From: Triangularia verruculosa
Lineage: Eukaryota > Ascomycota > Sordariomycetes > Sordariales > Podosporaceae
Assembly: GCA_033296885.1 (NCBI GenBank)
Contig: MU863897.1
Span: forward strand, 62,001 to 126,000
Direction: 5' to 3'
Length of the DNA: 64,000 nucleotides
Shown: positions 45,207 through 56,595 of the stretch, one piece after another
Numbering within the stretch: the first letter of the stretch is position 1
Layout of the letters: each line of letters starts with the position of its first letter
Made by a program: the position numbers and the translations under genes
The notes under the pieces: model-generated
Seen by the model: the letters and a program-made list of their open reading frames with translations, nothing else
Databases searched by the model: none
Told to the model about the DNA's origin: nothing

Positions 45207-48200
45207 ATGGCGACTGCGGTAGCTGCCGCAGAGCTTAAGCAGCAAGGCGCTATCGAGGCTGCTCAGGACCCAGATAGCAAGGTCAGCGCCGATGACGCTC
45301 AGCAAAAGATCGTCGAGGAAAGTCGACGGGCTGGCGTAACAGCCTTCACTTTCGACCCCGACGCCAGCCCAGAAGAGAAGAAGGCGCAAGCCCAAGCTGT
45401 ACGTGTTATCCTTGGCAAACGAGTCTGTTCAAGTCTAACCCCAAGTTCTATGACAGGCTATTCCAGAAGGTTTCCACCGAAACCCAGGTGGCGTTGCCAT
45501 CGCAACGGACCTTGATAATGATAGCAAGTCTGTCGTCGACCTCCCCACGCCATCTAAAGCCGGCGCGCTCGAAGTGATAAAGACTGAAAATGGAAAGGTC
45601 ATTGTTGGTGGTCAAGTGGAAGAGGAGGAAGATAACTGGTGGGAGAGGACCGGCTGGGAACCCAGATTCGGGTGGCCCGCCGAATCGAATCTCGAGGGTG
45701 AGAGTATGCTTGATCACCAGACGTTGTTGGAGACTCAAATCCCTGAGAAATTCTTTGGAGGTATGAACCGCTTATTGTTGCCACGACCCAGTCACACCGA
45801 ACTGACTTGTATGTGATCTAGACTGGTACCACAACGCCGCTGTCATTGCTTTTGCGTGCTTGTCCTCATGGCTCGTAGCTGTGCTTGGCGGTGGCCTCGC
45901 CTGGGTATTCATCATCGGCGCAGCATGCTCAACCTACTACCGGACCTCTCTCCGCCGCGTGCGTCGGAATTTCAGAGATGACATCACCCGTGAGCTCGCC
46001 CTGAAGAGGCTCGAAACGGATAACGAATCTGTCGAATGGATCAACTCTTTCCTCGTCAAGTTCTGGCCTATTTACCAGCCTGTTCTTGCTCAAACCGTCA
46101 TCAGCTCGGTTGATCAGGTTCTCAGCAATGCTACCCCTGCCTTCCTGGACAGCTTGAAGCTCAAGACGTTCACCCTGGGTTCGAAGCCGCCCAGAATGGA
46201 GCATGTGAAGACTTACCCCAAGGCCGAGGATGATATTATCATCATGGACTGGATGTTCAGTTTCACGCCCAACGACACAGCCGATATGACTGCTCGCCAG
46301 CTCAAGAACAAGATCAACCCCAAGGTTGTTCTCGAGATCAGAGTTGGAAAGGCCATGATCAGCAAGGGATTGGATGTTATTGTTGAGGATATGGCCTTCA
46401 GTGGCTTGATGCGCCTAAAGATCAAGCTGCAGATTCCTTTCCCACACGTCGAGAAGATTGAGATGTCCTTCCTTGAGAGGCCTACAATTGACTACGTCTG
46501 CAAGCCGCTTGGTGGCGAAACATTCGGCTTCGATATCAACTTCATTCCCGGTTTGGAGACCTTCATTATGGAACAAATTCACGGTACCCTCGCCCCAATG
46601 ATGTATGCGCCTAACGTCTTCCCAATCGAAGTCGCCAAGATGCTCGCCGGTACCCCTGTCGACCAGGCCATCGGTGTTCTCGCTGTCACTCTTCACGGTG
46701 CGCAGGGTCTCAAGAATACCGACAAGTTTGCCGGTACTCCTGATCCTTACGTACAACTCTCTTTGAACAGGAGGCAGGTGCTCGCTCAGACCAAGGTCGT
46801 CAAGGAGAATGCCAGCCCCCGCTGGAACGAGACCCACTACATTATCATCACTTCCTTCAACGATTCTCTTGACTTTGACATCTTCGACTTCAACGACTTC
46901 CGCAAGGACAAGAAAATTGCTCAGGTTTCTTTCCCTCTTGAGAATGTCGAGGAGGTTTGGGAGCACGAGAATGAAAGACTGGAACTCACCAACGATGGCA
47001 AGGCAAGAGGTGTTTTGTTCTCCGATATCCGGTTCTTCCCCGTCTTGGAGCCTAAGAAGCTCGAGGATGGTAGCATTGAGCCAGCTCCGGAGTCCAACCA
47101 GGGTATTCTGCGATTCACTGTTGAACAAGCCAAGGAGCTTGATGGTGGCAGGAGCATGATTGGTCAACTCAACCCCTACGCAACGCTCACATTGAACGGC
47201 AAGGCAGTTCATACCACCAAGAAGCTGAAACGCACCAACAACCCTGTGTGGGGAGAGAATGGCTCGAAGGAATTCTTGATCACCGACAAGGCACGTGCCA
47301 AGCTTGGTGTTGTTATCAAAGATGATCGTGACATTGCCGGGGACCAAACCGTTGGGAACTATCAAATCAAGCTGGAAGACATGTTGGAGCTCATGGAGAA
47401 GGGCCAAGATTGGTACAACCTGGCAGGTACCAAGACTGGTCGCGTCAAGATGCAGGCGCAGTGGAGGCCGGTGGCCATCTCGGGTGTTGCAACTGGAAGT
47501 GGCGGTTATGTCACTCCTGTTGGTGTCTTGCGGCTCCACTTCAAGCATGCCAGAGGGCTTCGTAACGTTGAAGCTCTTGGCAAGTCTGATCCATACGTTC
47601 GCGTGGTCATGTCGGGTATCGAGAAGGCTCGCACTGTCACCTTCAAGAACAACCTCAATCCCGACTGGGACGAGGTTCTCTACATCCCGGTGCACTCCGC
47701 GAGAGAGCGCCTTCAGCTTGAGGTTATGGACTCCGAGAACGTGGGCAAGGACCGCAGCCTTGGTCTTACCGAGATTTCCTCTGGCGACTATATGATTCAG
47801 GATGAGCTTGGCGAGTGGCTTGTTCACGACGAGAAGAAGGAGCACGAGGACGGCCTTCGAATTCACAACAAGGGTACACCTAAGGGTACCCTCACTTATA
47901 CCGTTGCTTTCTATCCTACCCTGAACATTGCCGATCCCGAGGAAGAGGCGGAAAGGGAGAAGAAGAGGCTTGAAGAGGAGAAGGAAGCTGTGGAAGAGGA
48001 GAAGGAGGATGGGAAGGACTCCGAGGCTTCGTCCACTAGAAAATCTTTGGACGTTCCTCGCTCTACCGAGGCCGGCAAGTTTTCTGCTGATCTTATGGAG
48101 CCACCCACACCTCTCACGCCCAAGACTCCGGGGACACCTCTCTCGGCTACATTCTCTTCCCGGAAATCGCATGAGAACAGGGAACCACCCAAGGTTTACC

Positions 48201-49921
48201 TCACGCCCCAGGAATTGCTCAAGAAGGAGTCTGGTCTTATCATCTTCAAGCTCATGGAGGCCGACCTCCCCAAGAGCCAGACCCGTATCGAGGTTTTTGT
48301 GGACGACATGGCGTTCCCTTCGTATACCTCTTCGATTGCCAAAAAGTCAAAGACCACTTTTGATGAAATCGGTGACTGCTTCATTCGTGAACTGGAGTTC
48401 TCCAAGTTGACCATCAAGGTGTCGGAGAAGACAGACAGCAAGGAGGGCAAAAAGGAACGAGTCCTGGCGCGTCTTACCGGGAATACTCTTGATACGCTCA
48501 AGCAATGCTTGGTAAGTGCCTTTGCACGGATCACATGAGTACGTACATTTAGCTAACAATCACAGAACAACCCAACAGTGCTCAAGCTGAAGGACGAGGA
48601 TGGCAACGTGTACTCGATCCAGGTCAGCCTCAAATACGTCCCAGTCCTGATGACACTCGACCCCAGTGAGAGTATCAATAACATGGGCAACCTCCGGGTT
48701 GATGTGTTGGATGCCCAGAACCTTCCATCTGCCGACTCGAACGGCAAGAGTGACCCCTACTGCAAGTTTGAGTTCAATGGCGTGGAGGTCTTCAAGACTA
48801 AGACGGTCAAAAAGACGCTCAATCCTGAATGGAAGGAATTCTTCACTATTCCCATCCCCTCACGGACAGCGGCCAAGTTCAAGGCGACCGTCTGGGATTG
48901 GGATTTTGCGGACAAGCCAGATTTCCTCGGTGCTACTGACATTAATCTCGAGCAGCTCGAGCCATTCAGGGGCCAGCAGTTCACCTACATCCTTGACGGC
49001 AAGTCGGGCACTCTGCGGCTCCGTCTGCTCTTCACGCCAGACTATGTCACGAGAACAAGACAGGGCACTTCTACCCTCACTGGAACCTTCTCGGTGCCGG
49101 GCAGAATTGTCACGGGTGTGGCTGGTGTGCCGCTCAAGGGCGGTGCTGCTGTTGGTCATGGTGTAGTCAAGGGTGCATCATTCCTGAAGCGCGGTTTCCG
49201 CAGTGCTACTGGTAGAAAGGACGATGATGAGGAGTCAACCAGCTCAGCTGATATTCCCATCATCACTACTAATGCCCCTGACTCTGGATTTGGTGGTGGG
49301 CTAAAGAGGTCAGGCGGTCTTGCATTCCCTGAAGTCATTCCCGAGACACCGCCAAGCCCTCCTGGTGACAAGACTGCAGGCCCTGCCAATGGCGCTGGTG
49401 GCCTGTCACTGCACCACACACGCACCAGGAGTGTTGGTGCTTCTTCGGTGCACAGCGCTATTTACCCTGGAGCGTCATCGGGCACCGCCACTTTCAACGT
49501 GCTCTCGGCCACGGGCTTTCCCCCTTCCGCGGATGTCTATGTCATCATCACGCAGACCAAGGACGGCAAGACCAAGCAGGTCGGCAAGACCAAGCATCGC
49601 AAATCGTCTAGTGGCACGGTCAAGTTTGACGAAACATTCAAAATCCAGTGCACGCCCGACGCGCATTTCAAGATAGAGGCAAAGGAGCACCACACTTTTG
49701 GTAGCGACGACCCGCTCGGCGAGACGCTCTACTTTGTGGACGAGAGTAATTCTGGGCAGGAGAAGCAGCTGTCTGTGGGCTCTGGGTCCGTTTGGATCAA
49801 GAGTTCTTTTGTTCCTACTGAGGACAAGGGTCTGCCAGACAGCCCAAAGTCTTCTTCAGGGATTAGGAGGAGCTTTCTTAGCAAGAAGGACTTAAAGGTA
49901 CCTGGTTCGTCCGGTTCATGA
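45207..49921 (+). CDS. Tricalbin (extended synaptotagmin-type ER-plasma membrane tether)
   Basis: 1513-aa protein with exons 45207-45398, 45457-45760, 45822-48511 and 48566-49921 (introns 58, 61 and 54 nt). The N-terminal 165 residues are cytosolic and acidic. A hydrophobic hairpin at about 170-205 (AAVIAFACLSSWLVAVLGGG...WVFIIGAAC) anchors it in the ER. An SMP lipid-transfer domain follows (VEWINSFLVKFWPIYQPVLAQ ... GFDINFIPGLETFI, about 225-420). At least five C2-type domains come next, the clearest beginning GVLAVTLHGAQGLKN, GVLRLHFKHARGLRN, GNLRVDVLDAQNLPS and ATFNVLSATGFPPS, several with the SDPY/PDPY calcium-loop motif. A charged Glu/Lys-rich insert lies near 47930-48010. Yeast Tcb1-3 have this architecture and about this length; they form ER-plasma membrane contacts and aid lipid transfer and membrane integrity. 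Start ATG context CAACCATGG is strong. Confidence 0.95.
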
Positions 49922-50101
49922 CTAGATGGCAGTCGTCGCAGATTTTCATGGGGAAGGAGTAAGAAAGGGAAGGGCAAGGGCAATTAGGGTCTTGGGAATG
50001 ATGGCATTTATAGGAGTCTGGGTTGTGAAGGGGTTAATATCGCTACTGGATTGGGAGCTTTGAAGTTGTTTCGATCATGGCCAAGGCATCATTATTGGTA
50101 A

Positions 50102-50133
<32 letters not shown>

Positions 50134-50789
50134 TTATGATACCTGTATTCTCTGCTTGCTGTGTTATGCTGTGCTAGTGTCCAAATCAAACGGAGTGTTC
50201 ACTGAATAATGAATATCGTGATTTACTTATTTTGATCCACCAACTACCTCCAACATGAATGGAGATCTACCCCCTTTTCTCAAAGCTGAATGAATGTCTT
50301 GGCAGGGGCATCTTTGCGCTGCCGGCCGGGGAAGTCTGTCTGCTCCACTAAATTTGACAGGCGTTGAATTGGCCAATTCCATTTCCCGGTCGGTGGTGTC
50401 TGTGCGTCAGTGGTTTCGACAGGGTCAGGTCACGGAGCTGGCGCGCCGTCGTGGGGCGGGAACAATGCGACCTCGACTTCGACCTGATCTTATTTCCTGC
50501 AAAATACCTAAAACACACCACCATAGTTTCACGATCGAAGCGAGGAATAGACAAACAGGCCGGCAATGTCTTGACACGACGAAGGAAACACATCACTGCA
50601 AACTGTCTGTTGGCAGCAACGAAGACGCAATCAACCTTGACGGTCGAGTGATCGAAACGAGTCGGTATTAGTCGACCACACTCAACAAAAGTGACCACCC
50701 CAGCGACGACGCATTTTGATCAGCCTTCGAGAAACGACACCACGAATCTACCCATTCTATCACCGACGATTAGCAAGAGTATAATCAAA
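49922..50789. other. Intergenic region between tricalbin and ELMO gene
   Basis: 868 bp: tricalbin 3' UTR, then the ELMO gene promoter and leader. A short GTG microsatellite lies near 50115-50135. No further gene. Confidence 0.4.
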
Positions 50790-53117
50790 ATGGACCAAGC
50801 CGACATCCCCGCCCTCCTCTCCCGGCTCGCCTCGGACGAGGATGCCGCCCGCAAAATGGCCGTCTTTAAGCTCCAGTCCAGCATCAACGACCCAGCCTTT
50901 GCCGACGTCTTCATATCCTCTGGCGGCCTGGTGATACTTCGCCGGCTGATCATGACCACAGGCGGCAACACACTTGCATACTCGCTCCAGTCCCTCTCCC
51001 GCCTGTTGGAGGTCGACATGGGCTGGGACATCTTCGAAGGTGTCGGTGCCGGCGATCTCGTTGAGCGGGTCGTCGAATTGGTGGTTACCAACCCGCTGGT
51101 AAACATACTCAGGGGAGCAATGAGTATCCTCGTCGGGGTCGTGGGACACCAACCCGGACAACATAAGGGGGGGGATAGCACCCGGGGAGGAGGGGCTGCT
51201 GCAGTGCCAGGGACGTTTGGGTTTCGCGCCTTGAAACCAGCGGTGGCGGTGTACCCTCAGTTTTTCGAGCTGGTGATCCAGCAGCTGCAGAGCGCGGATC
51301 ATGCCCTCTGTGCTAATGCGCTGGGGTTGATCAATGCGCTGATTAGGGACGCGGTTGTGAACGATGTTGCGAGCGGGACTGTGGCGTCTGGTGCGAAAGG
51401 CGCGACTGGCGCGGGAGGTGGAGGGGAGGATTGGAGCAAGTTTATCAAACGGCTGCAGGATTTGGGGCTGATCAAGGCCGTGTATAACCTGCTGCAGAGC
51501 TCGAGCTTGCAGGATTTGGCGCACCCGCTGTTGGAGTTTCAGGGCCTGACCAAGGTGCTGTTGAGGAAGTGGAGGGAGGTGAAGGTTGATCTGGAGAGGC
51601 CGGAGCATAGGCGGGCGCTGAAGGGGCTGCACTTGGCGAGTGCGCCGGATAAGAGGCATGTTAATGGGGTTGCGGGGGGTGCGGTGGTACCGATTCCACC
51701 GCAGGAGGATACGGCGGCTGCTGGTGGTGGGCAGGGAGGTGCAGCAACGACGAGGAAGACTAGCAGGAAACATAATCCGGAAAAGTGGAGGAGGCTCGGC
51801 TTTGAGACGGAGAGCCCGGCGGCCGAGTTCGAGGTTGCCGGTTTCTTGGGTATGATGGATTTGACAGATTATGTGAGGAAGAATGAGGATGGCTTTCAAA
51901 AGCTGTTGCTGGAGCAGTCGACACACCCGTTGAATGAGAGATGTCCGGTTGCGAGGGCAAGTTTGGCGGTCACAATGATCTTGTATGATCACTTTGAGGT
52001 GGACAAGTCGGACTTGGAGGATATCAGAGGCTACTTGGCTCTGAATGATGGCAAGAATAGCGACAGGTTGTTCAAACCGCTGCTGCTTCAGTGGTCGAGG
52101 CTTCACACAGCGGGCCTGCATGCGTTCTTCCGCATGTGGAAGGCCACGGGTGCGCAGAGGGAGGATTTCGACAAGGTAGCAGAGTTGGTGAGGATTCTCA
52201 TTGAGCAAGTTGTTGGGCAGGCCAGCAGAACCAAGGATGTGTTGGAGGTTGAGGATGATTTGCAGGAGTATGACGCTGGTCGGTTGAGGGAGTTGCAAAT
52301 GGAGCTGTTGGAGTTATCGTTTGAGGACCAGTGGGGTACGCATCTCTTCCAGGTTCGCGAAGAGCTCAAACACGAGGCGTTGTCTTTTGTCAAAGAGCAG
52401 CGCATTCGGTGCTTGTTGCAGGGGTCTTGGTTCACTAAGCCTATGTCTCGCAATAACGCCCACTCAAGAGAGAACAGCCACCAGAAGCGGAGACTATACC
52501 AGCCATGGCGATATGCCAAACTCTCCCATAACCGTCGTTATCTTCATTACGCCGACTTCCCTGAGCATCTTCCTTACGACCCTGGTCTCGAGGCCCTTAC
52601 GGAAAAGATTGACCTGAGTACCATCAGCTCTGTTGTATCAAACGTCTCTGCTCCCAACGACACCGAGCCAGTGGCAGACCCCGATGCCGTCGAGAGTCCA
52701 GCTACAAACTCTACCATCTTCCGGCATGGAGCACAAGTCCATAAGCCGACGACCAAGATCACCATCTACAGTTTTGTGGAGGACATCCCCAGCAGCCAGC
52801 CAGAGAGTGTCGCTGGAAACAGCACAAGCGCAGCAGCAGGCACCTCGAACGCCGAACCGAAAGAGCAGCCCATCTTGACGCTGTTTCCGCTGAATCACAG
52901 TTTGGCGTCAGAATGGCTGGATGGGTTGCTCATGCTGCTGAATCAGACGCCGATTACGGCCGAGACAAACAAGCTGGTAACGCTGGTCGGTGAGTACGGA
53001 TTGAAGATTCGGTTGTTGAACGTCAGGTTGGAGCAGATGTATGCTGGGCCGGTCCCGGGATCGGGGTTGGTGCCTAGTCGGGAGGGGTTGGATGAGGATT
53101 ATTACTATGAGATCTGA
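50790..53117 (+). CDS. ELMO/CED-12 family protein
   Basis: Single-exon gene, 775 aa, from ATG 50790; the frame is open further upstream but without an earlier ATG. The N-terminal ~230 residues form armadillo-like helices (LLSRLASDEDAARKMAVFKLQSS, GGLVILRRLIM, ALGLINALIRDAVV). Gly/Ala-rich low-complexity inserts sit near residues 128-140 and 206-215, and another near 285-310. The ELMO domain lies at about 335-460 (AGFLGMMDLTDYVRKNEDGF, HPLNERCPVARASLAVTMILYDHFE). A C-terminal PH-like region contains RYLHYADFPEHLP and LFPLNHSLASEWLDGLLMLL. In animals ELMO partners with DOCK-family exchange factors to activate Rac in phagocytosis and migration; fungal members are linked to polarised growth through DOCK-like proteins. 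That role is inferred. Both low-complexity inserts make the protein somewhat longer than animal ELMO1. Confidence 0.88.
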   Translation: MDQADIPALLSRLASDEDAARKMAVFKLQSSINDPAFADVFISSGGLVILRRLIMTTGGNTLAYSLQSLSRLLEVDMGWDIFEGVGAGDLVERVVELVVTNPLVNILRGAMSILVGVVGHQPGQHKGGDSTRGGGAAAVPGTFGFRALKPAVAVYPQFFELVIQQLQSADHALCANALGLINALIRDAVVNDVASGTVASGAKGATGAGGGGEDWSKFIKRLQDLGLIKAVYNLLQSSSLQDLAHPLLEFQGLTKVLLRKWREVKVDLERPEHRRALKGLHLASAPDKRHVNGVAGGAVVPIPPQEDTAAAGGGQGGAATTRKTSRKHNPEKWRRLGFETESPAAEFEVAGFLGMMDLTDYVRKNEDGFQKLLLEQSTHPLNERCPVARASLAVTMILYDHFEVDKSDLEDIRGYLALNDGKNSDRLFKPLLLQWSRLHTAGLHAFFRMWKATGAQREDFDKVAELVRILIEQVVGQASRTKDVLEVEDDLQEYDAGRLRELQMELLELSFEDQWGTHLFQVREELKHEALSFVKEQRIRCLLQGSWFTKPMSRNNAHSRENSHQKRRLYQPWRYAKLSHNRRYLHYADFPEHLPYDPGLEALTEKIDLSTISSVVSNVSAPNDTEPVADPDAVESPATNSTIFRHGAQVHKPTTKITIYSFVEDIPSSQPESVAGNSTSAAAGTSNAEPKEQPILTLFPLNHSLASEWLDGLLMLLNQTPITAETNKLVTLVGEYGLKIRLLNVRLEQMYAGPVPGSGLVPSREGLDEDYYYEI

Positions 53118-54367
53118 GGCTTTTTTTTCATGTTGTGGGCTTTGATTCATATCAAGGGGTGAGGAGGGTGAGCTTTTTGTCTGGTTTTTTTCATGTCATT
53201 GCATGTGTTTCGTTGGTTTTATATACCCCTGGGTCACAACAGTGCCCTTCTTTCTTAGTTGTGTCTTTTCTTTTCCTTCGTTCTGTTGGATGTATACTTA
53301 GGTACGGCACAGTACATTGTCTAAGTTGTGGAGATGTCATAGGTGGGACTTGTTGAATTGAGAGTTGAGCTTGTTCATGGATTGATCATGCTGTGTCATG
53401 GGCTCTGACTGGAGCTTGGTATGTCAGGTGAGTTGAGACTGGTCATCGTTGGCTGAAAAGGTGGTTCAGAGAGCATATACATGTTCCTTCCCGCTCTTTT
53501 GGTACCCAGTGAGACGTTCGACTTTGCCCACCTGTTTCAAAGGCGTCCTTCACCAACATCTATGTCGGTCTCCAGGTCTCTTCTCTAAAACACTCGCTTC
53601 TTGAAGCATTACGATCATCAACCTGGTTACGAACCATGCTACACATCTCAACACAGATAATGATCTATGTACACTGGCACACCACGTGCGGTGTCTCTCA
53701 GAACTCATCCTGGAGATTATCGGCCTAGTCTAGGAAGGAAGTGAGTGGCCAAATCCGGCGTCCGGTGAGAAAGCCGGTATAAGGATGCAGTCGTCGTCGG
53801 CGTCCACACCCAACCCGAGCCTCAGTGAGATCCTCGCGCTGGGCTATATGAAGCAGGATAAGATAAGTTGTGAGGGCTGAGCCTACCGACTTACATCGCC
53901 AGCCTTTGTTTGAGTCTGTAGTGCTACCTAATGATTACTGTACGCATTCGTTAATATTTGCAGTGTCATGACTACTACGACGAGGTCGAGTATATCGACC
54001 CAAAGACGCTGACTGGCATATCGGCTCAAGAGCCGAGAAGATGGTGGTTAAGTTCAGCTTGCGACAAATTTTGCGTTTGAAGGGAGTTCTTGGAAGCATC
54101 GCGCCAAAGTGCAGAGCGGATATGCACATCCTTAAAAAGCAATAACAGAGGGGTTCATGTACAAAGAAGACGCCAGTATGTTGATCAGAATACTTGAAGC
54201 AGATTGTATGTACAAAAAAGTGATATTATTTCGTTACTAAACAGCTCCCTGGGTATAATGAACACCTCATTTCCATACACATCACGCATCCATCATCCCA
54301 TCGTCTTTCCCGCCCGAGGTTATTACATATTATCTCCTCCGACATTGCCCTCGTGATATCGTCATCC
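53118..54367. other. Convergent intergenic region between ELMO and Isc1-like genes
   Basis: 1.25 kb between two converging genes. It contains both 3' UTRs; the middle (about 53400-54150) has no supportable open frame, RNA gene or repeat. Confidence 0.4.
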
Positions 54368-56039
54368 TCACCACCCCCTCCCTTCCTCCCCCTCTCCCCC
54401 GGCCGTAGGAGGCGGCACCCCGCCGCCAGCACTCGCCTTAGCATTCATAATCTCCCACTCAAACTCCCTCAACGCGCCCAGCTCGCTCCTAAAGAACAAC
54501 AGACTCAACAATCCATCTATCGTCCCCGCCACCAAGCTCAAGCTGCTAACCAACACAAGAATAAAAGCCACGTAATTCGCCGGCGACCACCACACCCCCA
54601 CCAAACACCCTACCAACACAGCCAACGACCCGAAGAAGTGCCACCCGCGCCACTTCTTTTGCTTCTCCTCCCGGATTCTGTACTTTTGAATCTCCTGAAG
54701 AATGAAATCATACACCGAGATGGGCAGCTGGTGGTGGTCAGAGCTGAGAAATGACAGCAGCTGGGCGTCAAAAGAAGAAGTATCCCGGATGGAGGAAGGG
54801 GTGGGTGACTGGAGGTAGGTCCCATCCTGGACGTGCTTGTCGTCAATGTCCGGGATTGTGCTGTCGTCGTCTTTCGATTGCCGTATTCTTGGCGGTGCTT
54901 TTAGGATGAGAGACTCGTCTCCGTTGGCACTGTTGCCGTTTGAAGCCGCCTTGTTGCTGGTTTTTGTGGATGACGATGACAAAGGGTGAAAGGCGAGGGT
55001 TGCTTCGACCGCAAAGTGGTCGCTGAGGGAGCAGCCCAGTTCTGGGTGGCGCATCATCATCCCTACGCGGGCGGTTTTGACTACCCAGCCGCCGTTGAGA
55101 GACGTGATGTCGCCTGAACCGGCGAAAATGTAGTCAAGGCGTTTACCACGGCGGTCTATGAATGACTTAGTAAGCTGATATGATGGTTATGGAACAAAAG
55201 AGAGACATACCGATAGTCTCGGGAGGAACGAGTACGGGTGGCTTTCCTGGGCCGAGGAGCTTCTGTTGCTGTTTGGTCCATCTCCAAGTACAGTACGGGC
55301 CGTCAGAGGCAGCGCCGTTCTCCTCAATATTGAACTCTGCGGTAGGTATTGGGCGACGGCGGGCCTTTTCTGCCGGATGGTCTGCCGGTCCGAGGGAGCT
55401 GTCTGGGTGCAAGACCCTCCAAACATCGCGCACGGGTGTGTTGGCGGTCACAAGTTGATGCTCGAGTGACATGGGGATCATATTGAAGTCTCCACAGCCC
55501 AGCACCAGATGGCCACGTTCAGCGGCACCGCGGAGCAATTTTGATATCTCCCACGCTTGCGCCAGACGCTGGGCGAGATATGAATCGTCAGGCTGTCCGC
55601 CCTCGTACGGTGAATGCGTATGAGTGCAGAAGACCTCAATCACCTGCTTTGCCGCCGGTCCATAGCGAATCTTTGCGCATGCTACCCCTTTTCCGACATA
55701 CCAGTCTCCACGCCAGAAAGCCGTTGGACGGCCGTTCAGTGGGTAGCGAAACAACGTGCTCTCCTCAATCGGCCATTTTGAAAGGATGGCAAGCCCTCCT
55801 CCGAAGGGACCGCTAAAGTAAAACTTTCCATAAGGCAGAATGAAGCGCGTTTCGCGTCGTATGGCCTTGTAATCTTCCTGAGTGAAGCACTCCTGTAGGG
55901 CGACGATATGCGGTGAAGGGTCTGCTATCGCAAGCTGGCGTCCGATCTCGGCAAGGCGTTCATTGCGCAGTTTAGAAATGAACTTGAGACCCCAGCAATT
56001 GAGCGTCACGATGTTGAGTTCTGTTGGAAGCTCCTCCAT
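54368..56039 (-). CDS. Inositol phosphosphingolipid phospholipase C (neutral sphingomyelinase, Isc1 type)
   Basis: 538 aa in two exons, 56039-55211 and 55155-54368, with a 55-nt intron (GTATGT, CTAAG branch region, CATAG). It belongs to the endonuclease/exonuclease/phosphatase superfamily. Active-site residues are readable: LNCWGL (N14), metal-binding E50 in VALQECF, D184 and N186 in GCGDFNMIP, and the catalytic D322-H323 in LSDHFAVEA. A Ser-rich linker is followed by two C-terminal membrane helices (FFGSLAVLVGCLVGVWW and YVAFILVLVSSLSLVAGTIDGLL) that anchor the enzyme, exactly as in yeast Isc1 and mammalian nSMase2-like enzymes. Isc1 hydrolyses complex sphingolipids to ceramide at ER and mitochondrial membranes. 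The protein is rich in acidic and Gly residues at its end. The gene shares a 556-bp divergent promoter with the WD40 gene. Confidence 0.93.
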
Positions 56040-56595
56040 GATCTTTCAAATTAGGGTGATGTAGCTTGTACAAGATTCCTCGCGTTTTTGGTAGGGGAAT
56101 GGCTTAAATGTGAAAGAAAATAAGGGTCTTCATATGAGATATGATATCTCAAAACATATGCACCCCTCAAGATGTACTAAAACCCCCTTAATATGAAGCA
56201 GATATGTTTGATAAAAGAGGAGAGCTCCAAGCAACCACAAACGTTCCTGGTCTGGTCTCCCGTCGTCCAATGGCGTCCACCAGCCTCTTGGGTATCCTGC
56301 CGTGTCTCTTCAGGCGTTGGCTTTGCGCTGAACTCAACCGCTGATGGTCTGTGCGTACCCTGAAATAATCCCCGGCCAACGGTCTAGAATTGGCCAATGG
56401 TTGGCGGCACTGCGGGGAAGTAGGTCCAGCTAAGATTTAGCGTGTTAATTAAGCCCCCTGTCACGTCCCGTCAACTGCAGCGTTCAACGCGGCCGTCACT
56501 GATCGGCTTCGCGACCTGGAAACTTTTCCGGCAGGCAGGCCGTCAGAGCTCCCTTGGACCAGTTCGTCGCCGAAACAAAACAGCAGCTGCAAAGC
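56040..56595. promoter_or_regulatory. Divergent promoter region, Isc1-like gene and WD40 gene
   Basis: 556 bp between two outward-facing genes, so it must contain both promoters. No TATA box of high quality is visible on either side, and no open frame is supported. Confidence 0.4.

Noticed and set aside
46415..48172. Long minus-strand open frame (585 codons) opposite tricalbin
   Set aside because: It lies entirely antisense to a clear SMP/C2 protein, has no recognisable domain, and arises from the third-position GC bias of the coding strand.
50760..52298. Minus-strand open frame (512 codons) opposite the ELMO gene
   Set aside because: Antisense shadow of a gene with readable ELMO motifs; its translation is Gln/Pro/Arg-rich and low in structure.
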